Shown here one piece after another: positions 47,016 through 58,268 of a DNA stretch of 64,000 nucleotides. Origin of the DNA: Sphagnum magellanicum (Eukaryota > Streptophyta > Sphagnopsida > Sphagnales > Sphagnaceae); assembly GCA_021904315.1 (NCBI GenBank), contig CM038907.1, positions 32,247,223 through 32,311,222 of the forward strand, read 5' to 3'. The notes below the pieces were generated by a model. The model was not told the DNA's origin, made no database searches, and worked only from the letters and a program-made list of their open reading frames with translations. Position 1 is the stretch's first letter. Every line of letters starts with the position of its first letter. The translations under genes were made by a program, and so were the position numbers.

Positions 47016-47592
47016 GGGTGCAAACAAGATCAAATGAGCCAATGACATTACTTTAAGAAAGGACTAAATGTCCTTTTGCCCAAAAATAACTTTTCCATAC
47101 AAATGAATTTTTGAACTTTTTTTTTTTACATTGTAAATTTAATTTTTGTAGATTATAATAATTTTTTTGAATAAATTATTTAATAAACTTCAAAATCATC
47201 TTTTCATTTGCGGCATTTGAATACATTTTGCAAAAGAAAATGTCTGTTAAAAGTTGAATTTCCTAAACAATTTCATGCCAAACATGATAAACTTAAACTT
47301 TTTCATCTCTATTCATAAAATGTTGATGTAGTTTGGTGGTTAAGACCTTAGTGTGTATCCATGAAATCTTGGGTTCAATGTTTGATGGATCCATGCTTAA
47401 ATGTATTTTGTACAAATGTAATTTACTAAATATATACATCATGTTGAATATGTAAACATGTACATCATGCTTAAATGGTGTCAAAATAATTTGTCGAAAA
47501 ATGAGGGAAAAAAAAACTTTAAATTTTTTCACTGCATGTAAATTTGTCACAGCATGTCATGACAAAAATGTAATTTATGACTCCACGATCCC
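47016..47592. mobile_element. Possible further copy of the GGGT-type MITE family
   Basis: The left end gggtgcaaacaagatcaaat, continuing into 'gagccaatgacattac', resembles the ends of the MITE at 28,676-29,380. The next 60 bases ('ggactaaatgtccttttg', 'aaaataacttttccat') also resemble that element's interior. The right end ('gactccacgatccc') is only weakly complementary and no target duplication is seen, so the right border is uncertain. Confidence 0.45.
47325..47395 (+). repeat. tRNA-like / SINE-like segment
   Basis: gtagtttggtggttaagacc resembles a tRNA A box. gggttcaatg about 40 bases on resembles a B box (GGTTCAA). A full cloverleaf is not evident, so a degraded SINE head or old tRNA relic is likelier than a working tRNA gene. 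Confidence 0.35.
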
Positions 47593-48681
47593 AAAAAAAA
47601 AGGTTATATGATGCGTGGCATGTTATTCCATGTCATATTAACTTGGGACCTTGTATATCCATGTCATAATTTTTTAATTAAAAATTATCTGCTGTAACAT
47701 ATAACTATCCATAACAACTAAAAAACATTTCATTAAAAATGTCCTAATCAACTAGTTCTTTTTTACCAAAACCATACAAGTTGCATATTAATCAATTTGT
47801 TCCTATTGCATTAAAAACCTAATGAATTTGGGTAGTGGAAAAAGACAAGTTTTCTTTTGTGTTTGACCATTTTTCTGGCTTTTTAACAACACTAATATCT
47901 ATTCGCATGGATGACGACCATGAGATTTGAAGAAAACATTGTGCATAATAGTAAAACGATATATGACAATGATGATCTAGGTCCCAAAAAAAAAGAGCAA
48001 ACTCAATTTCTAGGAAAAAAAAAAGAACTTGTGCACAAATTGTAGATTAACTCTTGGATCCCTAATAGTCTCGAACTCCAACAATCAATATTAAAAACCA
48101 CTGATGGTCAATTCCCTTTTTTGTGGTTCCAAATTGTTTTGAGGTTTTTCAAAAAGTCAAATGCCAATGTATTAATGTTGGAAAGAAAAAACATTTGCAT
48201 CTTTACCAACGAAATTCATTACTACATTAAAGTTTTATAATAGGCAGAACAAGAACAACAAGCTTAATGAAATCTGAAATATAAATTCTTGTGACAAGAA
48301 GGGGTTTATAAAAAGTTGCAAGGTTTAGAGGGCATTAAAAGTCAAACCCAAATTTGTCAATTTTTTTAGCATCATTTTGAACCTATCAATAATAAAGAAT
48401 TAAAAAAGTTTGTCCTTGCTATTATAACCATATTTCCATATAACAATTGTGTACATAAGTATGTATTGGTACATTTTTTTGACTTGCAATTCAACTTGTT
48501 TTCACACATAAATTTGATGAAATGTAGTGTATTTTAAGTTTAAAAGCATTTTCAACCTATTGGAACAAAAACATTGAACTTCACAAAACATGCATACATG
48601 GGTGAACATGGAACATAATCTTGAATGTATGCCTGTTGTTGACCACGCACATTAATGGCCTTGATTACCCATCTAAGTGAA
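47593..48681. other. AT-rich intergenic DNA, no gene recognised
   Basis: No coding signal or clear repeat structure. Confidence 0.4.
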
Positions 48682-49508
48682 TCACTTGCATATTTGAGGT
48701 GATAGACGAGGCTTTGCAATTGCAACTAGAGGTTCAACTTTTGGACAAATTGCTCCAAAGGTCTCCATCATGTTCATGTCTTCAAGTTTAACATTTGGTT
48801 GTGGAGACCAATCAATTGCATGAAGAATTGTTGCAAGACCATATTGCACATGTGTTGTGCAAGATCCAAACCAAGGCATTGTTGATGACCTGATCCAAAT
48901 GGTAGTAGATTATAACTTGACCCTCCAACTTTGATATCGAAATTGGAAAATTGATCAAGATCAAACTCTAAAGGTTTTTTCCATACTTTCAAGTCAAAAC
49001 CAATAGCCCATATATTCACTATCACAGTTGGTTTGGAGGAATTTTTTAGTTCAAAATTTGAACATCTTTAGTATTAAGGTGAAGGAGTCCTAGTGGAAGT
49101 GCAAGGTGTAAACAAAAGTTTTCTTTGGTGATGGCATGTAAGTAAGGTAAATTGGGAAGATTTGACATAAGCACTAGCCTTGTCCTACCCATGACTGTAT
49201 CAAGTTCTTCTTATGCCCTCTTCATAATTTTACGATGGCAAATGAGTTTTGTTAATGCCCACTCCATGGTGATTGCAAATGAATCTGTTCCTCCTCCAAT
49301 CATATCCTATAACGAAAAACACAAACAATGCATGAACCAAAAAATATATACACAATAAAATGTTGATGAAGATATTAGGAATGTAAAACACACATCTTGC
49401 AAAAATATATTGATTATAATGGTATGTACGTACCATCAAAACTCCCATTATTGATCTTTCATCAAGTTTTCCATCATAACTCAACAAAGTTTCAACAAAA
49501 TTTGTCAC
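48682..49508 (-). pseudogene. Cytochrome P450 pseudogene, 3' part only
   Basis: Minus-strand fragment of a plant A-type P450, a haem monooxygenase normally anchored in the endoplasmic reticulum. One exon (49,508-49,434) gives NFVETLLSYDGKLDERSI and ends at a gtacgt donor. The next starts at 49,306 after AG and gives DMIGGGTDSFAITMEWAL, the I-helix oxygen-binding segment. Next come the region before the K-helix and KEN(F)CLH, where the usual ExxR reads ENFC. Then follow VNIWAIGFDLKVWKKPLEFD and the haem loop LPFGSGHQQCLGLDLAQ, with His in place of the usual Arg two before Cys. After LAQHM the frame shifts and continues as ATILHAIDWSPQPNVKLED to PRLSPQICK. In-frame stops and the missing N-terminal two-thirds make it a pseudogene. 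The C-terminal wording resembles the CYP98/CYP75 group, but subfamily is uncertain. Confidence 0.85.
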
Positions 49509-49795
49509 ACTGGAGTTAGTGACAATTTTTTTTTTGTTTTTATACTCATTTAGTTTTCTGGAAAGACTATTTTTTGCGCAATTTTTAGACCCTGATTAAG
49601 TCTAAGCATGTAATATTTGGAATATTTAGAAATAATTTTGGGTTTTCACCATGTCACTAACTACCAACCAGGGTGCTGGTTAGTTGGAGGCGTTCGCTAA
49701 TTGACCAAATTGTGGTCAATAGTTGACACTTCCACCATTTTTCCAATTGGGAGGACCCAACAATCAAGATTACTAACTAACAAATTTCCTGCTCA
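49509..49795. other. Intergenic DNA, nothing recognised
   Basis: No P450 sequence can be followed upstream of 49,508, so the pseudogene is truncated here. Confidence 0.4.
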
Positions 49796-50245
49796 TTTAG
49801 TGATGTCATGACTATGTCAGTTCTCAGTCCCATCATCCATGTCTTCAAAAATTTGTTGGAAGTAACATAAGCTTGTAAGTATCGTTGTTTAAACAACCAA
49901 AAATGCAAGGTCAAAATGGTCAATGTTTCGCGATGTTGTGAATCCATATGTGGATTCTTAGCTCTTGTGACTATAGTCATTTAGTGATGCCATGACTATG
50001 TCATTTCTTAGCCCCCTTCCCCCACCCCCATGGGTTGAAAAATTTGTTGGAAGTGACACAAGCAACAAAAGTTTTAAAGGCCAAATTGGTCAATCTACAA
50101 TACCTAGTTGGTTAGTGAAGTTATGACTATGCCACTTCTTAGTACCCCTACCCATGTGTTTTTTTTTTTGGGAAATGGCACAAGGTAGTTGTATTGGCTA
50201 AACAATAGAAAAAACCTTAAGGTTAAAATGCTCAATTTGTACTAT
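49796..50245. repeat. Three diverged tandem units of about 130-180 bp
   Basis: The landmark 'ttagtgatgtcatgactatg' occurs at about 49,796, 49,979 and 50,113. Each copy is followed by 'tt(c)tcag/tag...ccc', then 'ttgttggaagtgacacaag' or its variant, then 'aaatggtcaat'. Confidence 0.7.
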
Positions 50246-50379
50246 ATATATATAAAAGAAAGTTGGGGTTATGGGGGGCTTAAAGGGGAGGGGGAATAAG
50301 GTGGGTTTGCTATTTGGCGTGCACAAATTTGGGGTTTAGGGGTGTGGTTGGGGAGGTTCATGTTTGGGTTCATGGATAG

Positions 50380-51110
50380 GAATGCACATTCTCACATGGA
50401 AACCTAGGTTCCCATGTGAAAACCCCATGTTTCTTTATGAAAATGCAAGTTCCCATGTTAAGGAACATTGATCATTCTCCATGGGAATCACATGTTTTTC
50501 ATGGGAATGCATGACCCATATTGGGGAACATCGAACATTTTCACATGGGAACCTTGTGTGTCTTCATGGAACATGCATTCCCATATTGAGGACCATTGAA
50601 TGTTCCCACATTGGTATGTCATGTCCCTTCATTGGAATGCATGTTCCCTTATTGGGGAGCATTAAACATTCCCACATTGGAACCCCATGTCCCCTCACAA
50701 GAATGTGCATTCCCCATATTGGGGAAAACCAACCATTCCTACATGGGAAACCCATGTCCTTTCATGAAAATATGCATTCCCATGTTGGGGAATATTGAAC
50801 AATTCCACATGGGAATCACATGTTCTTTCATGGGAATGTGTGTTCCTATATTGAAAAACACTAAGAATACGTGGCATTGGGAATGCACATTCCTACGTGG
50901 GAAAATTAAATGTTCTTCAAGAACATGTCCCTTCATGGGTTCCATGTTGGGAAGATTGAGTGTTTTCTCTCTGTTACCCCATGTTCCATTGATGGGGAAC
51001 ACTAAGCTTTCCCATTGGGAATGTGCTATCCCACATGGGAACATGTGTTTTGTTATTCCACACAAGAATGTGCATTCTTACATGTTTCCAAACATGGGGT
51101 ATATGTGTTT
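50380..51110. repeat. 66-bp minisatellite with internal inverted words
   Basis: The landmark tattggggaacat recurs at about 50,518, 50,584, 50,650, 50,717, 50,784 and 50,848, a period close to 66 bp. Each unit alternates 'cattccca' and 'tgggaatg', so every unit can fold on itself. A 205-codon plus-strand frame (50,596-51,213) and several minus-strand frames are open because the unit length is divisible by three. None resembles a known protein. Confidence 0.8.
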
Positions 51111-51678
51111 CCATATTTGCCTTGGGAATTTTGGGCCAGAGGTGCCTATTAATGTTGGCCAGTTACCACATTATAAGGTAAAGTTCAAGATACTAATAAG
51201 GCATATCCTATAAAAATTTCCAACAAACATATATGCGTTGAAAATTTTCAGCAATTTATTTGTAACAGCGGATATAATTTTTTGGTTGTTAAAATTCAAA
51301 TTAATGACATATCTGTATAAAAAATATGTATATTCAAAATCCATTATTTTCTCTTTCACATTTTCTCAAAACCAAAACAATCATATTGATAACCCAACAT
51401 TTAAATGCTTAGACATAAACCTCAAATGTTTAGGCACTCAAACCTTAAATGCTTAGACCTCAAATGTTCAAAACTTAATGTTCAAACCTCACACCTTAGA
51501 TACTCAAACTTTAAATGTTCAAATACTTCAACTAGATCTTCAATCATTAAAACCATATGGCATGAAGTGTTATTGCACCCACTTTAGGTTCAAATATATG
51601 GATATTATTGGTATTATATGAAAAGAAGTCATATTTTACATGGTACTTCGAAAGTATAGGACCCTTTTATAAACCATA
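51111..51678. repeat. AT-rich DNA with a short degenerate repeat
   Basis: From about 51,395 to 51,530, words such as 'aaatgcttagacctcaaatg' and 'caaatgttcaaa' recur at intervals of about 18-36 bases. No gene. Confidence 0.5.
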
Positions 51679-52592
51679 TGTCGCGACCCTAGCTTTGGGC
51701 TCACGACCAAGGCAAAAGCCTTGCAAGGGTGTGGGCCAAGATTAATTTTGGGAGTCGCATTCTCATGCCTTGGGAGTGAAAAAGAATGTGAGGGAAAGAA
51801 CCTTCACATTCCCAAGTGAACTCCCATGTTGGGAGTTGGAATCCCGGTGGACTCTTGAATGTTCAGAAAGTGATTGCAAGGGTCAAAACCCAATGGCTCG
51901 AGAAGTTCTTTATATCATTGGAAAGCTATTGACACATAAATGTTTAAAATGGGCTTGCATCACCCATTTGGACATCTGAAACACAAGTTATGGCCAAAAG
52001 AAAGGTCAGGAGTCAAATTGGTAGTTTGATTTTCGACCACTAAAAGTCGGAAATCGACCCAATTTCCTTGTGTTTAGGTGGCGTGCAATATAATTTTGGA
52101 AAGCTCTTGACAAGGGCTACAACTTTGATTCAGACCTCATTTCCATCAAAGGTCTGCACACAAAGTTATGAGGTCCCAAAGTTGCGGGAGTCCCAACTTT
52201 GGCAATTTCGAAACTCCCACTTGGGAGTCCTGGGACAAAAAACCATTTGGATGTGGGCCTTGTGGAGAGGCACATATTATATTAAAAGGGGGAAGGTGGT
52301 GGCTTCCCCCAAGTCCGGGCTGTGGTGAGTTTTGTGAGTCCGAGTTTGCCCGTGGCTCGTCCTAGCACCAAAAATGTTCCAACTATGCACTAATCACCAT
52401 GTGTTGGTTTTCTGTGAGTCCGTGTGAGTAGTTGATGCTTGTCATTCTTCCTAGTCCCATCTCGAAACTCTAACACGCCCCTCTACGCCCTAAAGTGCTG
52501 CAAGCAATGGAGCGTGCCCTAACTCCTTACTCTTCCGCTGTTTTCAGTTTGGATTCACATTTAAGTCCATTAAGGAGCTTAAGGGTGTGTCA
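51679..52592 (+). repeat. LTR copy 2, same family as 5,047-5,835
   Basis: Begins tgtcgcgaccctagc and ends gggtgtgtca, and matches the solo LTR at 5,047-5,835 through most of its length. It contains about 100 more bases near the left end. The flanking 5-mers do not match, so target duplication is not shown. No internal retroelement coding sequence adjoins it; probably another solo or truncated LTR of considerable age. Confidence 0.75.
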
Positions 52593-53248
52593 ATATGATT
52601 ATAATTCTTAAAGGATTAATTTCAAACTCAAAAATATATAGGGCATTAAAATACATCATATTAAATACATTAGGAATTGATTCCCCCCCCCCCATTCACA
52701 TAAAAATCAAGGTATTTCAAACTATGTGGACAAAAAATGTAAAATTTCAACACATTTTTATCATCCTAAGGGTTCATCAATACATGTAATTAGGCCAATA
52801 AAGAAGTCAAAAGCATATTGTGTATACAAATCATATTATTATATTTTCATTAAAAAATGGTTGTATTATAACAATTATATACATGTAAAAGGTTTTTCCT
52901 CTATGGGACAATATTTGGTGCTTACCAAAAAACTAATTATATTCATATGCATGAAAATATTTCAACATTTTTGTGATGTGCTTATTCCATATTACAAGAT
53001 TGCCACTTTAAATTTTTATTATCATATGCTTAACATTGCTTTATATGGTATTTTATTCCAAAAATTGTTAGGTGATAGTATATTCTGTCCTTTCAAGCAA
53101 ATTGTGACCTAAATATAGGTGAAAAGATCATTTTGACTTCTACTACAATTCATGCCTTGGAGGTATTGATGACATCTATAATGACTTTTGATGAAACATT
53201 TAATCGACATAGGACTACAATGCCAACAAATATTCAAATTCTAAACCA
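52593..53248. other. AT-rich intergenic DNA, no gene recognised
   Basis: A 128-codon plus-strand frame (52,726-53,112) is Lys/Ile/Tyr-rich and shows no known domain. Probably chance. Confidence 0.4.
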
Positions 53249-54874
53249 CACTACTACAAAAGTGAAATACAGTTCATTAACCTAAATCACTATGGGACCT
53301 TAAAATTGAAATAATTTCATTGTATTTTAATGATTTCACCCTAGTTAAAGTTATTTCATTATAATATCACAATATAAACATTGTGTTTCACTATTAATTG
53401 ACATAATTCAGTATTATAATTTATTTGTTTAATTTTATGTTATTTTAAATACCTTATAATGTTACTTTATGATATACCTTATATTATTTTAAGTTACTTT
53501 AATTATTTTAATTTATACCTTACATTATCATAAATTATTATAGGTTATTATAAATTATTATATTTTAAAATATTTACATTATTTAACCTTAAGGTATCTT
53601 AGCTCGCTTATTATAGGCTTTTAAATTATTATAAATTAAATTATTCAACTAACCTTAAATTATACTTTAGGTTATTCAAGGTCATTCTACTTTATTTTAT
53701 TCTAAATTATTTTATCCTAAGTATAATAACTTAAAAAAATCTAAAATAAACTATAATGATTTAGGATAAAATAACTTTAAATAGCCAATAATAGCCTATG
53801 AAAAATAATTTAGAGTAACCTACAATTAAAACCAACAATAATTTATAATACAATAAACACTAATAATCATAATATAACTTAGAATGACAATAATAGAATA
53901 GCCACCAATAGCCATATATTATGATTTTTTAGAAGTGCCAAAAATAATTTAAGGTGAAATAATTTATAATACCCAAAAATAGCATAAAATAATCAAATGT
54001 AATTAAAAATAACCATAAATAATTGTAAATAATGTATGAAATATTTTAGATTACTGAAAAGTAGCCTTGTAGTAGTTGAAAATAATCTAACATGGGTAGT
54101 ATTATTATATTAGTAAGAATCTTATCCATTTATTAAATTTTTGTTTTTTTTCAAAAAAATGGTTATTGAAATGTTATTGAATAGAGATATTCAAAAAAAA
54201 ATATTTAAATGATTTTACACTTTTAAAAAAAAATGTAATTATGTACATTATTGAAATTTTAAAGAAAGTAAATTCAAATAATTTCATTTAGACAAATTTG
54301 AATAAGATATGAATTTTCAAAGTTTATGTTTTTGTAATGTTTAAAATGAAGTATTTGATAAATATCATGTATTATCACAAGAAGTGGGGTGGCTTGACAA
54401 TAAGGGTGTTTGTTTCCTTTGTAAAGGTCAAAGGATCAAACTTTATAAATGGTGTGTGTGTGTGGTCAATCATGGTAAGTTGATTAAATATTTTCCTATT
54501 GAGTTCCTTAGAGTAGGTGCCTAAATTGATTATGTACCTAGGTTAAATTTTTGACCTATCCTAGGGAGTGACATGTGTTAATAATTCATAAGTTGAAAAT
54601 CATGAAATTATCAAAATATTATATATTAAATAATTAAAATTTCATTGATTTCCATGTTATTTAGTTAAATAATTAGCACGTGAATGGTTTGGTAAATTTG
54701 TATTTGACTTAAGAATAACCTTGTTTCACTAGGTATTAGTGCACCAATTCATTATCTATAACAATTAGTCCTTGTTCATTAAAGGGTTCACTAGTTTCAC
54801 TATGGTAAAAATGTCCAAATTCATTCAAAATTTAGTGTAATCTAGAATGAACAAAGATGCATTTTGGTGTAGTG
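53249..54874. mobile_element. CACTA-type non-autonomous DNA transposon
   Basis: The left end reads cactactacaaaagtgaaat, followed by 'acagttcatt'. The right end, reverse-complemented, reads cactacaccaaaatgcatct, followed by 'ttgttcatt'. Both begin with the CACTA signature of the En/Spm superfamily. The trinucleotide cca flanks both ends (53,246-53,248 and 54,875-54,877), the 3-bp target duplication expected for this group. Subterminal 'tagtgaaac'/'tagtgaacc' words repeat near the right end. The 1,626-bp interior is AT-rich, with a T-rich left half and A-rich right half meeting in a foldback near 53,735. It carries no transposase. Confidence 0.88.
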
Positions 54875-54877
54875 CCA

Positions 54878-55164
54878 ATGTTGTACTTGTCAAAAAAACT
54901 ATCAATTAACTACTTACAAAAAAACAAAGTTAACTTAAACCTTTGACTTAAAATTTCAAGGACAAAATGTAGTTTTCAAAAAGGGATAATGGTACCCAAA
55001 TTTTGTGCATGTAACTTAACATGTTACTAGATTTAGCAAGTTATTATATGCAATAGGTTATTTAACCTAACTTGTGACCTAACCTAACTTGTGATAGAAT
55101 TTAATTGCTTATAAAACTTGACAAGTAACATTACACTAGGTTAGTAGACAAGTTGACAAGTATT
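54878..55164. other. Intergenic DNA, nothing recognised
   Basis: Repeated 'aacctaacttgtga' words at 55,060-55,095. No gene. Confidence 0.35.
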
Positions 55165-55540
55165 ATATCTTAAAGGATTTTGCCCCCTAGGTAATAGATT
55201 TATTTTTATATAAAGATTTTTGAATCTACAACAAAAGGTGTCCCTACACACGAAATGATTTCATTAGATTTTGAGTGAATTCATTGATCTAATGAATAGG
55301 GACTAGTGGATTGCACTCACATTGTGTAATAACTCGAAAAATGATATTTTGGCTTGTGTTGGAAATTGAGTAGTCATAAAGTTATAATATCTTGAAGGAT
55401 TTTGATTTCTTTTAGAAGATTTTTTGAAGATTATATTTTCAAGTGTTGAAATATTTGAGTTTTCATAATTCTTCTTTTGCCTTAAGATACTTTTTAATGC
55501 AAATGGCAAGGCCACAGTGTGACACATCCCTTGTTGTAGC
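55165..55540 (+). repeat. Dispersed repeat (copy B), matching MTPSL-1 intron 5
   Basis: Counterpart of 24,090-24,365 in the same orientation. About 105 extra bases at roughly 55,230-55,337 are absent from copy A. They contain a small inverted pair (gtccctac...cattag / ctaatgaatagggac) and may be a tiny insertion. Confidence 0.8.
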
Positions 55541-56389
55541 ATGGGAAGATCGCCATATATGGCACTGCCATGTCATAGATGAATGGAAAATACTGAGCAA
55601 AAGTCGTCAATACGTGGCACCAGGGTTGGAGCTTTAGTATGCTGCTTTCGTTGGCCGTGGCTGATCAGTTGTGGGAAATGATCAGTAGGTTCGGTGGGTG
55701 TGGCTGATCAGTGTTTGAGCTGATCGGTACTGTTCATGAGCGAACAAGTGACTGTGGCTGATCAGTGGGTGGAACTAATCGGTAATAGGCTGCATGGTTA
55801 TGACATTGTGGCATAATGAAAAAGGAACATCCAGGCTGGATAGGAACATTGGCATGGTCATCATGTTGCACGTTGTCTATGTGTACAAGCACGTAGCATT
55901 ACCATGTTGCACTCTGAATACGAAGCTGTGAACGACGATAATTCCTGGACCTTGGATTAAGGTTGGTGAAGCATAATCAAGTAATTCACCGATTGCCCAT
56001 GGAAACATCGGGGTTGGTGAAGGCTCCCATGAATGTGCCATACAGCACCATAGTAACTGATTGTTGATAACCAGCTCAGGTCCGCCTACCGATATTGTAT
56101 ATAGTGCTCGGATAGGTATCCGGAACGAAAACTGCCTTAAGATGAAAAATAAATTTGAACAAGTTGATTCTGAGATTCAGTTTACATTCTGAGCAGCAAG
56201 GTCACTGTCATGAAAACAGCAAAGAAACGCTGAAAGAAAAATCATGGCAGCGAAGTAACTGCTGAGAAATTTGGAAAACACATTGGAGATGGTTTCACAA
56301 GAAAAAATGTTTGAAGTAGGTCCGGTTGGCAGTCTCATAAGAAAACACGGGAAGCACTCTGGCTTGACGACCGACAGAAGCCACCATGG
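55541..56389. promoter_or_regulatory. Upstream region of the PPR gene
   Basis: The sequence is richer in GC than the DNA to its left. 'ggctgatcagt' occurs four times, once or twice as the variant 'gctgatcggta', between 55,650 and 55,785. Presumed promoter and 5' leader, though no TATA box is firmly placed. Confidence 0.3.
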
Positions 56390-58268
56390 GTGGAAGCAGA
56401 GATGGCTGCAATGGCACCAGGCACAGTGCAATTGAACATTTTTCGATTGAATAAAAAACTTGAGAAATATGTCAAGGCTGGACAACCTGAGAAGGCACTG
56501 CAGCGTTTCCAGCAGCTGCAGCAACAAGAAGGCATGAGTCCTGACACCTTCACTTTTGTTCATGTGCTTAATGCATGTGCTAGCTTAAGAGCACTTGGAG
56601 AGGGCAGGCGTGTTCATGAACAGATTGTTGAAGGCAGTTATGAGTCAAATGTCTTTGTTGGGAACAGCCTTGTTGATATGTATCCAAAATGTGGGAGCAT
56701 TGAGGAGGCTTGGACAGTGTTCCACAAGATGCCCTTGCATGATGTGGTCTCTTGGAATGTTATAATATTGGGACATGTGAGATGTGGACAAGGGCAGAGA
56801 GCATTGGAACTATTTCAACAAATGCAACAGGAACAAGTGCAGCCAATGCCTGTCACTTTCGTTGGTGTGCTGAACGCATGTGCCAGTGTAAGGGCACTTG
56901 AACAGGGCATGTGTGTTCATGAACAATTCATTGAAAGTGGTTGCAAGTCAGACGTCTTTGTGGAGAATAGCCTTGTAGATATGTATGCCAAATGTGGGAG
57001 CATGGAGGATGCATGGGTGTGTTCTGCAATATGCCCTTGCATGATTGGTCTCATGGACTGCCATGATATTAGGATATGCAAACTGTGGGCAAGGGGAGAA
57101 GGCATTGCAACTATTCCAACAAATGCAACAGGAAGGTGTGCAGCCAAACCCTGTCACTTTCTTGGGGGTACTGAATGCATGCACCGGTACAGTGGCACTT
57201 GAAGAGGGCAGACGTGCACATGAGCAGATCATTCAAAGCAGGTGTGATTCGAATGTATTTGTTAGGAATAGCCTTGTTGACATGTATGCAAAATGTGGGA
57301 GCATGAAGGATGCATGTAGAGTGTTCCAGAATATGCACTCACGCAATGTGGTTTCTTGGACTGCTCTGCTTGGAGGATTTGCCATGCATGGGCATGCTAA
57401 GGAAGCTATTGCACATGAACAGATGTGTGGAGAAGGTGTAGAGCCAGATAATGTCACTTTTGTTTGTCTTCTGTCAGCTTGTAGCCATGCAGGCTTCGTG
57501 GATGAAGGTCTGTGTTTTTTTGAGTCCATGGGTTCAGTTTATAACATTTCTGCAAGGGCAGCACACTATGCTTGTGTGGTTGATCTTCTTGGCTGTGCTG
57601 GGCATCTGTGTGAGGCACATGATCAGATCAAGATGATGTCCTGTGAAGCAAGTGCTTCTGTCTGGACGGCCTTGATTGGTGCCTGCTGAATTCATGGTAA
57701 CATGGACATGGGAGAATGTGTTTAAAAACAAGTTCTTGAAGTGGATCATGAAAATGCTGGAGTCTATGTGCTGCTATCAAACATCTATGCTGCTGCCGGC
57801 AAGTGGGATCTCAGTGAGAATGTTCAACAGCTGAGAAAGGAAAGAGGTGTGAAGAAACAGCCAGGTCACACTTGGATTGAAGTGAATAACGAGGTGCATT
57901 CCTTTGTGGTTAATGATCAAGCCCATCCACAGATGTTTGAAATACATGCAGAACTCAAGAGATTGTTAGGTCAGATGCATGCCATGGGGTATGTACCAGA
58001 TACAAAATTTGTGCTGCACAATGTGGAGGAAGAAGATAAGGTGTTTCATTTGTGTCACCATAGCGAGAAACTAGCTATTGCATTTGCTCTCATCAGCACA
58101 CCTCCTGGTACTCCACTCTGCATTTTCAAGAATCTGCGGGTATGTGGTGACTGCCACACTTCCACAAAGTTCATATCCAAGATAGTTGGGAGAGTGATTT
58201 TAGTAAGGGATGCAAATCGATTCCATCACTTTGAGAATGGTGTTTGTTCTTGCATGGATTATTGGTGA
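56390..58268 (+). pseudogene. DYW-class pentatricopeptide repeat (PPR) gene, disabled
   Basis: Plant PLS-class PPR protein. Such proteins bind organellar RNA and act in C-to-U (and in ferns U-to-C) editing in plastids or mitochondria. Starts MEAEMAAMAPG. Repeats of the form LVDMY(A)KCGS(M/I)EDA, DVVSWN-IILGHVRCGQG and LFQQMQQEGVQP-PVTF-GVLNACAS run to about 57,690. E/E+ segments follow ([29 protein letters not shown]), and then a DYW domain with the zinc/deaminase motifs HSEKLA and CGDCH, ending CSCMDYW at the stop. Three lesions are seen. One is a frame change near 57,015-57,045, after KCGSMEDAW. The others are an in-frame TGA at 57,687-57,689, where the family normally has Arg in the phrase 'ACRIHGN', and a TAA at 57,723-57,725. 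No intron borders explain these. The DYW domain itself is undamaged, so loss of function may be recent. Confidence 0.88.

Noticed and set aside
48682-49508. A working terpene gene cluster (terpene synthases plus P450)
   Set aside because: The P450 is truncated and frameshifted, is 12 kb from the nearest synthase, and transposon relics and repeats lie between them.
50596-51213. 205-codon plus-strand open frame
   Set aside because: It lies across a minisatellite of about 66 bp (divisible by three). The residues simply repeat the unit, and opposite-strand frames are equally open.
52726-53112. 128-codon plus-strand frame rich in Lys, Ile and Tyr
   Set aside because: Composition is that of random AT-rich DNA and no motif is recognisable.
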